A DNA stretch of 64,000 nucleotides from Cololabis saira (lineage: Eukaryota; Chordata; Actinopteri; Beloniformes; Belonidae): NCBI RefSeq assembly GCF_033807715.1, contig NC_084591.1:46461868-46525867 (forward strand), read 5' to 3'. Numbering within the stretch: the first letter of the stretch is position 1; every line of letters starts with the position of its first letter. The translations under genes were made by a program, and so were the position numbers. The notes below the pieces were generated by a model. The model saw only the letters and a list, made by a program, of their open reading frames with translations. It made no database searches and was not told the DNA's origin. Positions 25,201 through 31,189 of this stretch are shown piece by piece.

Positions 25201-28033
25201 AGCTACAACACAGGCCAGGTCTACCACATCAGAGTGACCTCAGCTACAACAGAGGCCAGGTCTACCACACCAGAGAGACCTCAGCTACAACAGAGGCCAT
25301 GTCTACCACACCAGAGAGACCTCAGCTACAACAGAGACCAGGTCTACCACACCAAACAGACCTCAGCTACAACAGAGACCAGGTCTACCACACCAGAAAC
25401 ATCGATTGCTACAACAGAGACCAGGTCTACCACACCAGAGAGACCTCTGCTACAACACAGGCCAGGTCTACCACACCAGAGAGACCTCCGCTACAACAGA
25501 GACCAGGTCTACCACACCAGGCAAGACCCCAACTACAACAGAGACCAGGTCTACCACACCAAAGAGACCTCTGCTACAACACAGGCCAGGTCTACCACAC
25601 CAGAAACATCGATTGCTACAACAGAGACCAGGTCTACCACACCAGAGAGACCTCTGCTACAACACAGGCCAGGTCTACCACACCAGAGAGACCTCCGCTA
25701 CAACAGAGACCAGGTTTACCACACCAGAGAGACCCCAACTACAACAGAGGCCAGGTCTACCACACCAGAGAGACCCCAACTACAACAGAGAACAGGTCTA
25801 CCAAACCAGAGAGACCTCCACTACAACAGAGGCCAGGTCTACCACACCAGAGAGACCTCTGCTACAACAGAGACCAGGTGTAACACCAAAGAGAGACCTC
25901 CGCTACAACAGAGAACAGGTCTACCACACCAGAGAGACCTCCGCTACAACAGAGACCAGGTCTAACACACCAGAGAGACCTCCGCTACAACAGAGACCAG
26001 GTCTACCACACCAGAGAGACCTCTGCTAAACAGAAACCAGGTCTACCACACCAGAGAGACCTCTGCTACAACAGAGACCAGGTCTACCACACCAGAGAGA
26101 CCTCAGCTACAACAGAGACCAGGTCTACCACACCAGAGAGACCTCTGCTACAACAGAGGCCATGTCTACCACACCAGAGAGACCTCAGCTACAACAGAGA
26201 CCAGGTCTACCACACCAAAGAGACCTCCGCTACAACAGAGACCAGGTCTACCACACCAGAGAGACCTCTGCTACAACAGAGACCAGGTCTACCACACCAG
26301 AGAGACCTCTGCTACAACAGAGACCAGGTCTACCACACCAGAGAGACCTCCGCTACAACAGAGGCCAGATCTACCACACCAGACCCCAGTCAGGTATGAA
26401 GCTCTAGCGGATCTCAAGAACAGCATCAGAGATCTCGGTCTGTTGTCCCAGGAACAGAAAAACATTCTTGGTAAGTATGCTTACTTCGTTATTTGTACGT
26501 GACACATAAAACTCGTCAACATTGTTTACTAAGAGACACACATCAGTTTTTCTTTCATTATGTTAACTAAATTCAACATTGTTTCCTTATTTTAATTAAA
26601 CATTAACATGTTGCGACCAGGTGACTGCACAGCTTACAGGTATCAACAACGTTTTTCCTAAAACAGATTTATGTTTATGTCTTCTTCAAAGGTTTAGACC
26701 TCCAGAAGCCCCACAAACAGAATTCTGTCCAGGATCACATAGAAGCGGCCGTGTGGCGTGATCTGAACTGGACTCGGTCCCGGTCCGGGTTTGGGTCTGG
26801 TCTTTCAGTTAGTTAAAGCCGGTCTGGTTCTGGTGTCATCCAGACCAAAAACCTAGTGTGAGCAAGAGACGTCATGGACCTGGGGATGGTACTGTCCCTG
26901 ACACAGACCCCACCAAGACTGCCACCAGAACTAACTTTTAACTTTTTTTTCCTGCACTTTTTTATAAACATTGTCTAGTATTGATTGTATGATAACAGAG
27001 TTAAAGGCACCACAAGCTCTTGCTTCAACCTACACCCTTTTTGGTCACATCTATTTGAGCTCATCTCTGTAGTGCCTCTCTGGTGTTGCTGTTTCCCCCA
27101 TGTGTGCTGTATGATGATGGTTGCACCCAGTACTGGAGTTGAGGGGGGATGAGGGGGGATGACATCCCCCCCTGTAAATAAAAACGCTCAAAATCATCCC
27201 CCCTGTAACATCCCTTATGTCATTTCATCAATGAATGTGGTTTTACTGCTATTTCAACATTTAGAGTCATCACCAGAAAAATAACTTATTTGACAATTTT
27301 CACCTGTTTCAAGTCAATTTTTACTTGAAATAAGTAGGAAAATCTGCCAGTGGGACAAGATTTATCTTCTCATTACAAGCAAAAAAATCTTGTTCCACTG
27401 GCAGATTTTTCTACTTATTTCAAGTGAAAATCTACTTGAAACAGGTGAAAATTGTGTTTTTTCCAGTGATGAGTCTTGTTTTAAGTGTAATGAGATTTTT
27501 TTTTACTAAAATAAGACATTTTAACTAGAAAAAAGAGAAATATTCCTGTTAAGATTGTGAGTTTTTGCAGTGATCCAGGTTACTTATCCTGTGAAGGACA
27601 GAGTCATATTGATAAGTTCAGAAAAGTGTTTTTTATTGTTGTGTTTTGATGTATTTGATGTAAGCCCAGTAGTGGATATTTAAAGCTTACAGAAGGCTGC
27701 ATTTAACTGCTGCTATGTCATTCCTGCAGTATTTCTGCAGGTGTTTTGGTCACTGCTATTATTTGTAATATATTATATTATTTGTAATCAGCACAAATTA
27801 TCTGTCCCCATATGATAAAATCCCCCACCCCCTCTGATTTTTTTTTTTTTTTTTACAACTCGAGTAGGCTACTGGTTGCACCGATGTGATAACATTGTTT
27901 TTTTTATTATTTTTGATGACCAAAATAAACAAAAAAGAAGGGAAAAAAAGAAAGGACCGGTACTCACTTTGCTTTTGACCTCCACCACGGTCTCCCCGGT
28001 CCTGACGGGGGTCCTCTGCGGCTGCCTGGACAT
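2430..28033 (-). CDS. pard6a: PAR6 polarity scaffold, six coding exons (likely pard6a)
   Basis: Seen: exons 28033-27968, 19852-19630, 6774-6485, 5006-4881, 3786-3587 and 2721-2430 join in frame through GT/AG sites into 398 codons plus TGA. Domains: PB1 about residues 20-97, with an OPCA-type acidic stretch ([13 protein letters not shown]); semi-CRIB about 138-156; PDZ about 163-255 with the PLGF binding loop; a Ser/acidic tail ending in IITL, a likely PDZ ligand. Known: PAR6 binds atypical PKC through PB1, Cdc42-GTP through semi-CRIB/PDZ, and PAR3 and Crumbs/Pals partners, at the apical or tight-junction cortex. The start fits because PQRTP and VEVKSK resemble mammalian PARD6A, as does the GLDVLLGY region. 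The IITL end is more like PARD6B, so paralogue identity is less sure than family. Length is slightly above the usual 346-376 residues. The introns are repeat-filled. Confidence 0.93.
2836..3585. mobile_element. hAT-type non-autonomous element filling intron 5
   Basis: The ends TAGGGGTGTAACAATAT and (reverse complement) TAGGGTGTAACGATAC form TIRs. Flanks CCTTGCAC (2828-2835) and CCTTGCAG (3586-3593) form an 8-bp target duplication with one mismatch. The 750-bp element is most of the 865-bp intron. A solo end of the same family is at 50424-50467. Confidence 0.85.
3587..3786 (-). CDS. pard6a: pard6a coding exon 5 (end of PDZ, Ser-rich linker)
   Basis: Encodes residues 236-301 plus two bases. 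The acceptor is TCGTTTCAG|GTCACA and the donor GCAAG|GTAGGG. It begins with the conserved [20 protein letters not shown], then a Ser/Gly-rich stretch. Only the G of the donor GT is host sequence; the T and the following bases are the terminus of a hAT-like element. Confidence 0.95.
3899..4563. mobile_element. putative AT-rich MITE in intron 4
   Basis: Repeated AATTCGGAAT motifs occur in both orientations. The ends (CACTTACATGATG at left, CATGTAAACACACTTG at right) are partly inverse. No transposase. Boundaries are approximate. Confidence 0.45.
4881..5006 (-). CDS. pard6a: pard6a coding exon 4 (core of PDZ)
   Basis: Encodes residues 194-235, 42 codons with phase 0 at both ends. The acceptor is GTCCTGCAG|GTTCCC and the donor GATCAG|GTAAAT. 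The text [19 protein letters not shown] followed by [10 protein letters not shown] is the PAR6 PDZ core. Confidence 0.97.
5205..5290 (+). pseudogene. Tc1-like transposase fragment
   Basis: The stretch from TGTCAAGAGGGAACGACATC to about 5275 matches the corresponding part of the Tc1 relic at 33107-33540, including the Leu-Glu-Lys text (VLEKQLL). Short isolated fragment. Confidence 0.5.
5399..5965 (+). pseudogene. LINE reverse-transcriptase C-terminal fragment
   Basis: An open frame from 5619 ([19 protein letters not shown], then CWGSN...[15 protein letters not shown]) is the C-terminal region after the RT domain of jockey/I-type LINEs. In-frame text ([14 protein letters not shown]) continues upstream of it. 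The RT core and endonuclease are absent. It lies in pard6a intron 3, opposite to the gene. Confidence 0.75.
6005..6335. mobile_element. Tc1/mariner-type MITE with ~34-bp TIRs
   Basis: The ends are CAGGACTGTCTCAGAAAATT and its inverse, with TA on both sides (6003-6004, 6336-6337). Only 331 bp and no transposase. A half copy sits at 37528-37705. The right end lies about 150 bp from pard6a exon 3. Confidence 0.85.
6485..6774 (-). CDS. pard6a: pard6a coding exon 3 (linker, semi-CRIB, start of PDZ)
   Basis: Encodes residues 97-193. The acceptor is GTCTCTCAG|GGGACG and the donor GAGAAG|GTGAAT, phase 0. It contains a basic linker (RRKK), the semi-CRIB ([17 protein letters not shown]) and the first PDZ strands with the peptide-binding loop [10 protein letters not shown]. 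Confidence 0.96.
6926..7200. mobile_element. mariner-like MITE, right end truncated
   Basis: Begins TA|CAGGTGAAGGTCGGAAAATT and carries GGTGTAAAAGTTAATTTATT. The same family, with internal duplications, is at 53222-53560. The right terminal repeat is missing. Confidence 0.6.
7392..7815. mobile_element. hAT-type MITE with purine-rich interior
   Basis: The ends CAGCGGTCTGCAACCC and GGGTTGCCGACCCCTG are inverted repeats of the CAGNGGTC...GCAACCC kind. The interior is AAAAAGTCGAAATGT-type repeats. The possible 8-bp duplication is weak (4 of 8). A related larger copy is at 58724-59848. Confidence 0.75.
8188..8212. repeat. poly-G tract (25 G)
   Basis: An uninterrupted run of G on the plus strand; it lies in pard6a intron 2, so it is C-rich in the transcript. 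The length may be assembly-sensitive. Confidence 0.8.
8866..9503 (+). mobile_element. L2/CR1-like LINE 3' end
   Basis: The 3' UTR carries GGTTTCTTCCCTCCTAAAGG, the text TCTCTGGAAAGCGTCTGGAG, and a tail of GAATT repeats. The same tail occurs at 20918-22802, 56860-57105, 58026-58560 (minus) and 62854-63120 (minus). It is 5' truncated. Open frames across it are not genes. Confidence 0.8.
9661..10060. mobile_element. MITE with perfect 42-bp terminal inverted repeats
   Basis: 9661-9702 is an exact reverse complement of 10019-10060 (starting GTGCCGTATTCAGCACCCCT). About 316 bp of AT-rich sequence lies between. No target duplication could be fixed with certainty. Confidence 0.8.
10806..11362. other. 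intron 2 stretch without recognised features
   Basis: No coding text, splice pairs or repeat family that I recognise. Confidence 0.4.
11759..11880 (+). pseudogene. Myb/SANT-like domain remnant of a Harbinger element
   Basis: Reads [12 protein letters not shown], then [20 protein letters not shown], the third-helix pattern of the Myb/SANT-like DNA-binding protein that accompanies Harbinger transposase. It lacks its own start, and a stop precedes it closely, so it is a relic. Confidence 0.65.
11950..12002. repeat. CCAGTA/CCAGCA short tandem repeat
   Basis: Hexamer repeats of ccagta and ccagca inside the Harbinger copy. Confidence 0.7.
12266..13040. other. intron 2 stretch without recognised features
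   Basis: Only short open frames; no domain text and no terminal repeats seen. Confidence 0.4.
13117..14283. mobile_element. hAT element with perfect 8-bp target duplication
   Basis: The ends are CAGTGTTGTGC and GCACAACACTG; TCCAGGAC flanks both sides (13109-13116, 14284-14291). Inside, a BED-finger-like remnant (LCPPALRK, then [13 protein letters not shown]) lies near 13560-13660 on the plus strand. Transposase is otherwise lost, and a MITE is nested at 13886-14095. Confidence 0.9.
13886..14095. mobile_element. MITE with CCTGTCCTGCATGTTTTAGA ends
   Basis: The left arm reads CCTGTCCTGCATGTTTTAGA and the right arm is its close inverse, extended by GGTCCTCTGG-like outer repeats. A second full copy is at 59860-60080. 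Confidence 0.75.
14512..15010 (-). mobile_element. LINE 3' end and RT C-terminal relic
   Basis: CCTTTATTTGTATAGCAG near 14540 is a LINE 3' end read on the minus strand. 14930-15010 matches, inverted, the relic at 57950-58020. An (AAAT)n run lies at 14700-14732. Heavily decayed. Confidence 0.55.
15050..15265 (+). pseudogene. LINE C-terminal fragment
   Basis: Reads [17 protein letters not shown], then [17 protein letters not shown], the WNGL...FK..KK pattern found after the RT domain in several fish LINEs. No RT core here. Confidence 0.5.
15360..16211. other. intron 2 stretch without recognised features
   Basis: Contains tandem TAGTCCTAGT-like text near 15370-15420 and otherwise nothing that I can assign. 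Confidence 0.4.
16216..16539. mobile_element. piggyBac-type MITE (AGGGGACC family)
   Basis: Starts AGGGGACCTATTATGGCATC and ends AAAGCCCCT, with TTAA at 16212-16215 and 16540-16543. Same family as the element starting at 29515. Confidence 0.85.
16548..16795 (+). pseudogene. Harbinger transposase (HARBI1-like) fragment
   Basis: Reads [20 protein letters not shown], then [20 protein letters not shown]. This is the nuclease-domain block of fish Harbinger transposases; the family's usual GAIDCTHI is replaced by GDITHI, so it carries a small deletion. No start or C-terminus. Confidence 0.85.
16797..16850 (+). mobile_element. LINE tail (TTGCC repeats)
   Basis: TGCTTTATAAATAAATTTGCC followed by repeats of TTGCC is a LINE-type 3' terminus. 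Confidence 0.5.
16852..17280. mobile_element. PIF/Harbinger-like element, copy 3 (inverted, partial)
   Basis: Matches copy 1 in reverse and ends ...TTTTATAAATGAGGCCC immediately before CTG (17281-17283). Only the TIR-proximal ~430 bp is clear. Confidence 0.7.
17284..17950. other. intron 2 stretch without recognised features
   Basis: No coding text or repeat boundary that I recognise. Confidence 0.4.
17975..18020. repeat. (GGAT)n microsatellite
   Basis: GGAT/GATG tetramers, slightly interrupted. Confidence 0.8.
18435..19413. mobile_element. hAT-type element with perfect 8-bp target duplication
   Basis: The ends CAGGGCTTAA and TTAAGCACTG are inverted repeats. GTTAGCAC flanks both sides (18427-18434, 19414-19421). 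A (TA)n run at 19230-19285 lies inside. No intact transposase. Confidence 0.85.
19458..19622. repeat. dispersed CATCC-headed repeat next to exon 2
   Basis: (CATC)n is followed by TTATCCTGTGCAGGGTCACC, a fish dispersed-repeat head, and (GACA)n. It ends about 10 bases from the exon 2 donor. Confidence 0.7.
19630..19852 (-). CDS. pard6a: pard6a coding exon 2 (PB1 domain)
   Basis: Encodes residues 23-96 plus one base. The acceptor is CTCTCCAG|TTTGAAGC and the donor AAAG|GTAAGA, phase 1. It carries nearly the whole PB1 domain, including the basic N-terminal part (RRIALKR) and the acidic OPCA loop ([16 protein letters not shown]) used to dock atypical PKC. Confidence 0.95.
20080..22802 (+). mobile_element. 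L2/CR1-like LINE relic (RT part and 3' end)
   Basis: The text [16 protein letters not shown], then a YADD box mutated to YAHD, marks the RT domain with many stops. Then come the AACTTCCAATCTGGGTTAAG tail, a short block of GTTAGTGT repeats (20725-20830) and the L2-like 3' UTR. The 3' UTR is split at 21518 by a Harbinger element and ends at the GAATT repeats near 22802. Confidence 0.8.
21519..22726. mobile_element. PIF/Harbinger-like element, copy 2
   Basis: Ends GGGCCTCATTTA and TAGATGAGGCCC, with CTG on both sides (21516-21518, 22727-22729). Removing it restores the LINE text ATGTTCTGGTCTCTGGAAAG. Includes a stretch with GCGCGCGTAAAAC motifs. No intact transposase. Confidence 0.85.
22803..23850. 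other. intron 1 stretch without recognised features
   Basis: No domain text. An acceptor-like TTGGCTTTCAG at about 23022 is present but has no open partner that I can support. Confidence 0.35.
23855..26385 (+). repeat. 41-bp minisatellite, about 62 copies
   Basis: The unit is GAGAGACCTCCGCTACAACA followed by 21 more bases ending CTACCACACCA. Because 41 is not a multiple of three, successive units change frame. The plus-strand unit contains no stop triplet, so all three plus frames stay open for long stretches (up to 605 codons at 24066-25883). Variants with AGAGTGACC bring TGA stops. The open frames are explained by the unit and are not by themselves evidence for a gene. Confidence 0.95.
25966..26816 (+). 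CDS. hypothetical 3' end of a spliced gene nested in pard6a intron 1
   Basis: Function not recognised. One plus frame of the 41-bp array is open from 25966 and leaves the array as non-repetitive text ([20 protein letters not shown], then QEQKNIL) to 26470. There a strong donor CTTG|GTAAGT follows. A matching acceptor TTCTTCAAAG precedes 26692, and the joined frame continues for 41 codons ([20 protein letters not shown]..., ending SGLSVS) to TAA at 26814-26816. Phase 1 fits on both sides. Against it: no start codon was found, upstream units carry stops in this frame, and the repeat length is not a multiple of three. It would be transcribed opposite to pard6a. Coding status is inference. Confidence 0.3.
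26817..27127. other. intron 1 stretch after the candidate nested gene
   Basis: GGTCTGGTTCTGG-like text at its start, otherwise unassigned. Confidence 0.4.
27128..27874. mobile_element. hAT-type MITE with perfect 8-bp target duplication
   Basis: Ends CAGTACTGGAGTTG and CAACTCGAGTAGGCTACTG. GTTGCACC flanks both sides (27120-27127, 27875-27882). It sits about 90 bp inside intron 1 from the exon 1 donor and carries a hairpin MITE. Confidence 0.85.
27268..27572. mobile_element. long-hairpin MITE, copy 2 (left end truncated)
   Basis: Matches 495-900 from the AGAAAAATAACTTATTTGAC part to the terminal GAGTTTTTGCAGTG. The left ~75 bp is lost. Confidence 0.8.
27968..28033 (-). CDS. pard6a: pard6a coding exon 1
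   Basis: Encodes residues 1-22, beginning MSRQPQRTP and ending VEVKSK. The donor is AAA|GTGAGT in phase 0. An in-frame ATG lies 11 codons upstream at 28066, but the chosen start gives the N-terminus expected for the family. Confidence 0.88.
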
Positions 28034-28680
28034 CCTGCTGCTCCCCGCTGCTCCCCGCTGCTCCACTGCGGATAATAAAACCCTCCACCCGCGGACAAAC
28101 CCGTGCGATCAACGGCTACACCATCCACCGAGGGTGCAGCCTACACCATCCACCCCTGCTGGAGCACCAAAACAAGTGTGACCGAGCAGCAGAGCCAGAT
28201 CCAGCCGTGACAGCCCGTGTCTCCCCCCCGCTGGTGCTGAAAACCAGCTGGATCAGCTGCTTGCGACTCGCGTGTGCGCGCACTCCTATTATTCCCTTCC
28301 CTGCACAGCCAGGCTCGTGCACGCGCAGGGAAAACAACACGGTGACAGGTGGATCCGGTGGATCCGGTGTGTGGAGATGTGCGTTACCCACTACACCACC
28401 CCCACTCTCACTCCACTCCCACCGACACTGCAGAGTGGGCGGGGAATGCACTGATGACAGCGCAACTCCCGCTGTCAGAGACCACGGACTAGTCCCGACG
28501 CTCCCGCAGCCTCCTATCCTCCATCAGATCTGCAGGTTTCTGGGTGAAACCGGACTCACCTGCTCCACGCCTGCTCTCTGAGTGCCGACACCCACGAAGT
28601 TATTTTTTTTATCACTGTGTTGCGTTCCTGCAGGCTCAGTCACTCTCAGTAATGAAGGGAATTCAGAAAAACCTGAAGAA
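28034..28680 (-). promoter_or_regulatory. 5' UTR and putative promoter region of pard6a
   Basis: The sequence upstream of the ATG is richer in GC and CpG than the surrounding AT-rich repeats and contains no transposon that I recognise. A promoter here is inferred from position. I see no clear TATA box and cannot place a transcription start. Confidence 0.35.
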
Positions 28681-28885
28681 CTGGACCTTCGGGGGTTTTT
28701 AGCTTGCCGGAGGACCTAGTCTGCACAACTGTCTTTAGAGGCACCTCTTCTCCAAAACTTCTCCTCTACTGACCACTGTGATCCGGATCCAGAGCTGCGG
28801 TTCCTCTACTGACTGAGTTAGAGTCTAGTGTTCAGACCTGCACTAGTCCCAGTTTAGTGTTCAGACCTGAACTAGTTAGTCTATT

Positions 28886-28947
28886 GCGGTTCCCCTACCG
28901 CCCACTAGGGTCTGGACCCAGACCCTAGTGGGCGGTAGAGGAACCGC
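28886..28947. repeat. 30-bp-arm inverted repeat (hairpin)
   Basis: Arms 28886-28915 and 28918-28947 are complementary with one mismatch and a 2-base loop. The arm starts GCGGTTCCCCTACCGCCCAC. Related single-arm text occurs at 7205-7240, 28790-28805 and 57225-57255. Confidence 0.85.
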
Positions 28948-28949
28948 AG

Positions 28950-29510
28950 GTCCAGGTCCAGGTCCAGACCCTAGTGGTCGGTTGAAGAACCGCAGTCTTT
29001 CTTACTTCCAAGTTGGCTTCAGTTTTTTAACAAATTTACCAGTGAAGTTAAGACAGATGGAATCTGAAATCTGCTGCTGATCATTATCACCTGGAAGAGA
29101 CTTTCAGGGTGAAATGAAAGATGTTGGCTGTGATGTGTGTCATTTATCTTCTCCAACTCATCTCAGTGGAGGTTATTACTCAGAGTCAGATTTCACCGTG
29201 AACTTTGAGCACAGTTGTTTGGAAACGCTTTAAGACTCTAGTGAGAGTGTTTATTTGAGCTTTTACTTGGATTTCTTTCTGCTCCAGATTAAGTGTTAAT
29301 CGTTTCCAGCACCAGGCTGTGCCGTGCACTGTGGAAGGAGCTGGTATGGTTATGTAAGATACTAACTACTAATAACAGTCCAGATAAAAATGCATTCCAC
29401 CGAGAGGAGGAGCAGTCAATGAAATGTTTCACGGTGCTCCATCAGACAAAAGAACGTCCCATCTCTTCTGCCTTCAGCTCTCTGAGTAAAGTCCTGAATC
29501 AATAAGAACC
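28950..29510. other. intergenic stretch without recognised features
   Basis: No repeat boundaries or coding text seen. Confidence 0.4.
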
Positions 29511-29514
29511 TTAA

Positions 29515-29770
29515 AGGGGACCTATTATGGCATTTGATACCTATTTTAAACAGGCATTGAATGTTTTAAAAACAAGTTTTTGATTGTTTTTGGTAAATAA
29601 AAAACAAAATTCAGCCTCTGAGCCATGTCTTTATCTTCCCATTCTCTAACCTTATTATCTATGCAGGATTCTGAGTGGGCAGGGCTATGATAATGAGGCT
29701 CTGTGCTGATTGGCTGCCTGAATGACACCATACACCGCTACGAAAAAATGGAGGAAACTTTCCTCCTTCT
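29515..29770. mobile_element. piggyBac-type element (AGGGGACC family), left part
   Basis: Starts AGGGGACCTATTATGGCATT after TTAA (29511-29514) and shares GGCTATGATAATGAGGCTCT with 16216-16539. No matching right end was found before 31.1 kb, so it may be a longer, more complete member or truncated. Confidence 0.65.
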
Positions 29771-29902
29771 CTGAGTTGGCAGGCTGAGGGGAGACCACTT
29801 TATATGTTCAAGCAAGAAAAAACATGTTTTTTCTTATGAAAAACACGTTTTTTCTTGTTTTAACATACAAAGTGGTCTTCCCTCACCCTGCCAACACAGA
29901 GA
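29771..29902. repeat. ~58-bp-arm imperfect inverted repeat
   Basis: The left arm (CTGAGTTGGCAGGCTGAGGG ... AAGAAAAAACATG) is mirrored by the right arm ending CACCCTGCCAACACAGAG. It could fold as a long hairpin. Confidence 0.75.
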
Positions 29903-30008
29903 AGATGAAATGCCACCAAATTCTGCAGTGTCTGTACCCCCCGCCCGGCTGAATCTTCCAGTGTCATGTGACTTCTACGAGCCGTTCTGAATCTGCTCCC
30001 GTCGTTAC

Positions 30009-30258
30009 TGTGGCAGGGTGGAGAGGTTGATGGGACACGCACCTGTGTCCCATCCGCCTGAGTGGCTGCCGCTCTCCACCCTGCCTGCCTTTATAAGGCG
30101 GAGCTGGACAGCAGCAAGGGGTCGGAGGAGCTGCTGTCATGCTGAGGTGCTTGTGCACTGTGTGTGGGTGATTTGAAACGGCTAAATAAAAGGGTCTGCA
30201 CGAAACTCCGTGTCTCTCCATCCTTCGGTCGGGCCCCCGTGGCACTCGCCCTGCCACA
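30009..30258 (+). mobile_element. solo LTR with 5-bp target duplication
   Basis: Runs TGTGGCAGGGTGG ... CCTGCCACA with GTTAC on both sides (30004-30008, 30259-30263). It has a TTTATAAGG element and AATAAA near 30186. No internal retroviral or Gypsy sequence is attached. It splits a 38-bp palindrome. Confidence 0.85.
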
Positions 30259-30392
30259 GTTACGTAACGACGGGAGCAGATTTCCATAGGTCGGCCTCCG
30301 CTGCTGAAACCACGCCCACAACTAACTCCGCCGGCCGGAGCTCCGGCATTGTTTAGAAGCGGTGGCTGTTTGAACAACGAGAGACAGTCAAA

Positions 30393-30765
30393 ATGAGGTT
30401 TTGCATCGACATTTACCCTCATAAAAGGATCAGTACCAACAGAACGGACTGGGCAACTGCACACGAGTCAGCGGTAAGTGACGTTATTTTTTTACGTTAT
30501 TTATATTAAGTATTATATTTGCATGGGCTAAGTATTTAGCTCCGGAGCACCGGAGCACTGGAGCCCCGGACCGTACCGGACCAGACCGGACCGGACCGGT
30601 GAGCAGCTCCGGTGGTCCGGTGTTCCCTAACGGAGTGTTAGGTAACACTGGAGCTCTATTAGTAATACATTTTTCTTCTGTTCATGGTTTCAGATCTTCC
30701 AAGCACCTGAAGCTGTTCAACGACACCTTCAGAAGACGCACGGTCCTTCCTTGAGCCAGCAATAG
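30393..30765 (+). CDS. small two-exon ORF of unknown function, 50 aa
   Basis: Function not recognised. ATG at 30393 has A at -3. Exon 1 (30393-30473, 27 codons, starting MRFCIDIYPHKRIS) ends at a strong donor GCG|GTAAGT. Exon 2 starts at 30694 after TTTTCTTCTGTTCATGGTTTCAG and reads 23 codons (IFQAPEAVQRHLQKTHGPSL...) to TAG at 30763-30765. A poly(A) signal AATAAA follows at 30817-30822. The splice sites, phase 0 join and poly(A) signal agree with each other. It lies just beyond a piggyBac-type end, so it may be transposon-encoded, for instance the end of a decayed larger protein. No signal peptide or zinc-finger pattern is seen. Confidence 0.35.
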
Positions 30766-30816
30766 TGCATAAATGTTATTTATATACAACTTATGTTCTT
30801 TTATTTTTTTTTTAAC

Positions 30817-30822
30817 AATAAA
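30817..30822 (+). terminator. AATAAA poly(A) signal of the small two-exon ORF
   Basis: Canonical hexamer 52 bases after the stop, followed by a GT-rich stretch (AGTTGTCATTTGTG). Confidence 0.5.
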
Positions 30823-31189
30823 GTTGTCATTTGTGAACATTCAGTGTTGTGATTTCTTTACAGTTAACATGATTCATTTGTCTTGTAACATAAGAAATTA
30901 AATGATGAGGAATCGGAGTAAATAACTGTGGCATACCTGCTTAGAATTCAATTAAATCTTGCTGTGTGACTTAGTGTGAAGACGAGGTGACCCGGTCAGG
31001 GAACTAAAGGCTGATTTACCAGCACAAGAAACTACAAGGGGGCGATGGACAAAAATTATGGCTGTGAGATACTTAATAGATAATAAATAAAAAATGTAAG
31101 AGGAGAAGAGAAGAAGGGAAGAGGAGAAGTGAAGAAGGGTGAGGGGCGCCTCCCAGTGGATCGTGTCGGTGCCCCCTGCAGCAGAGGCC

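Noticed and set aside
24066..25883. 605-codon open frame as a Thr/Pro-rich mucin-like gene
   Set aside because: The length is explained by a stop-free 41-bp unit; all three plus frames are equally open, and frames change every unit. Only the non-repeat end is kept as a weak candidate.
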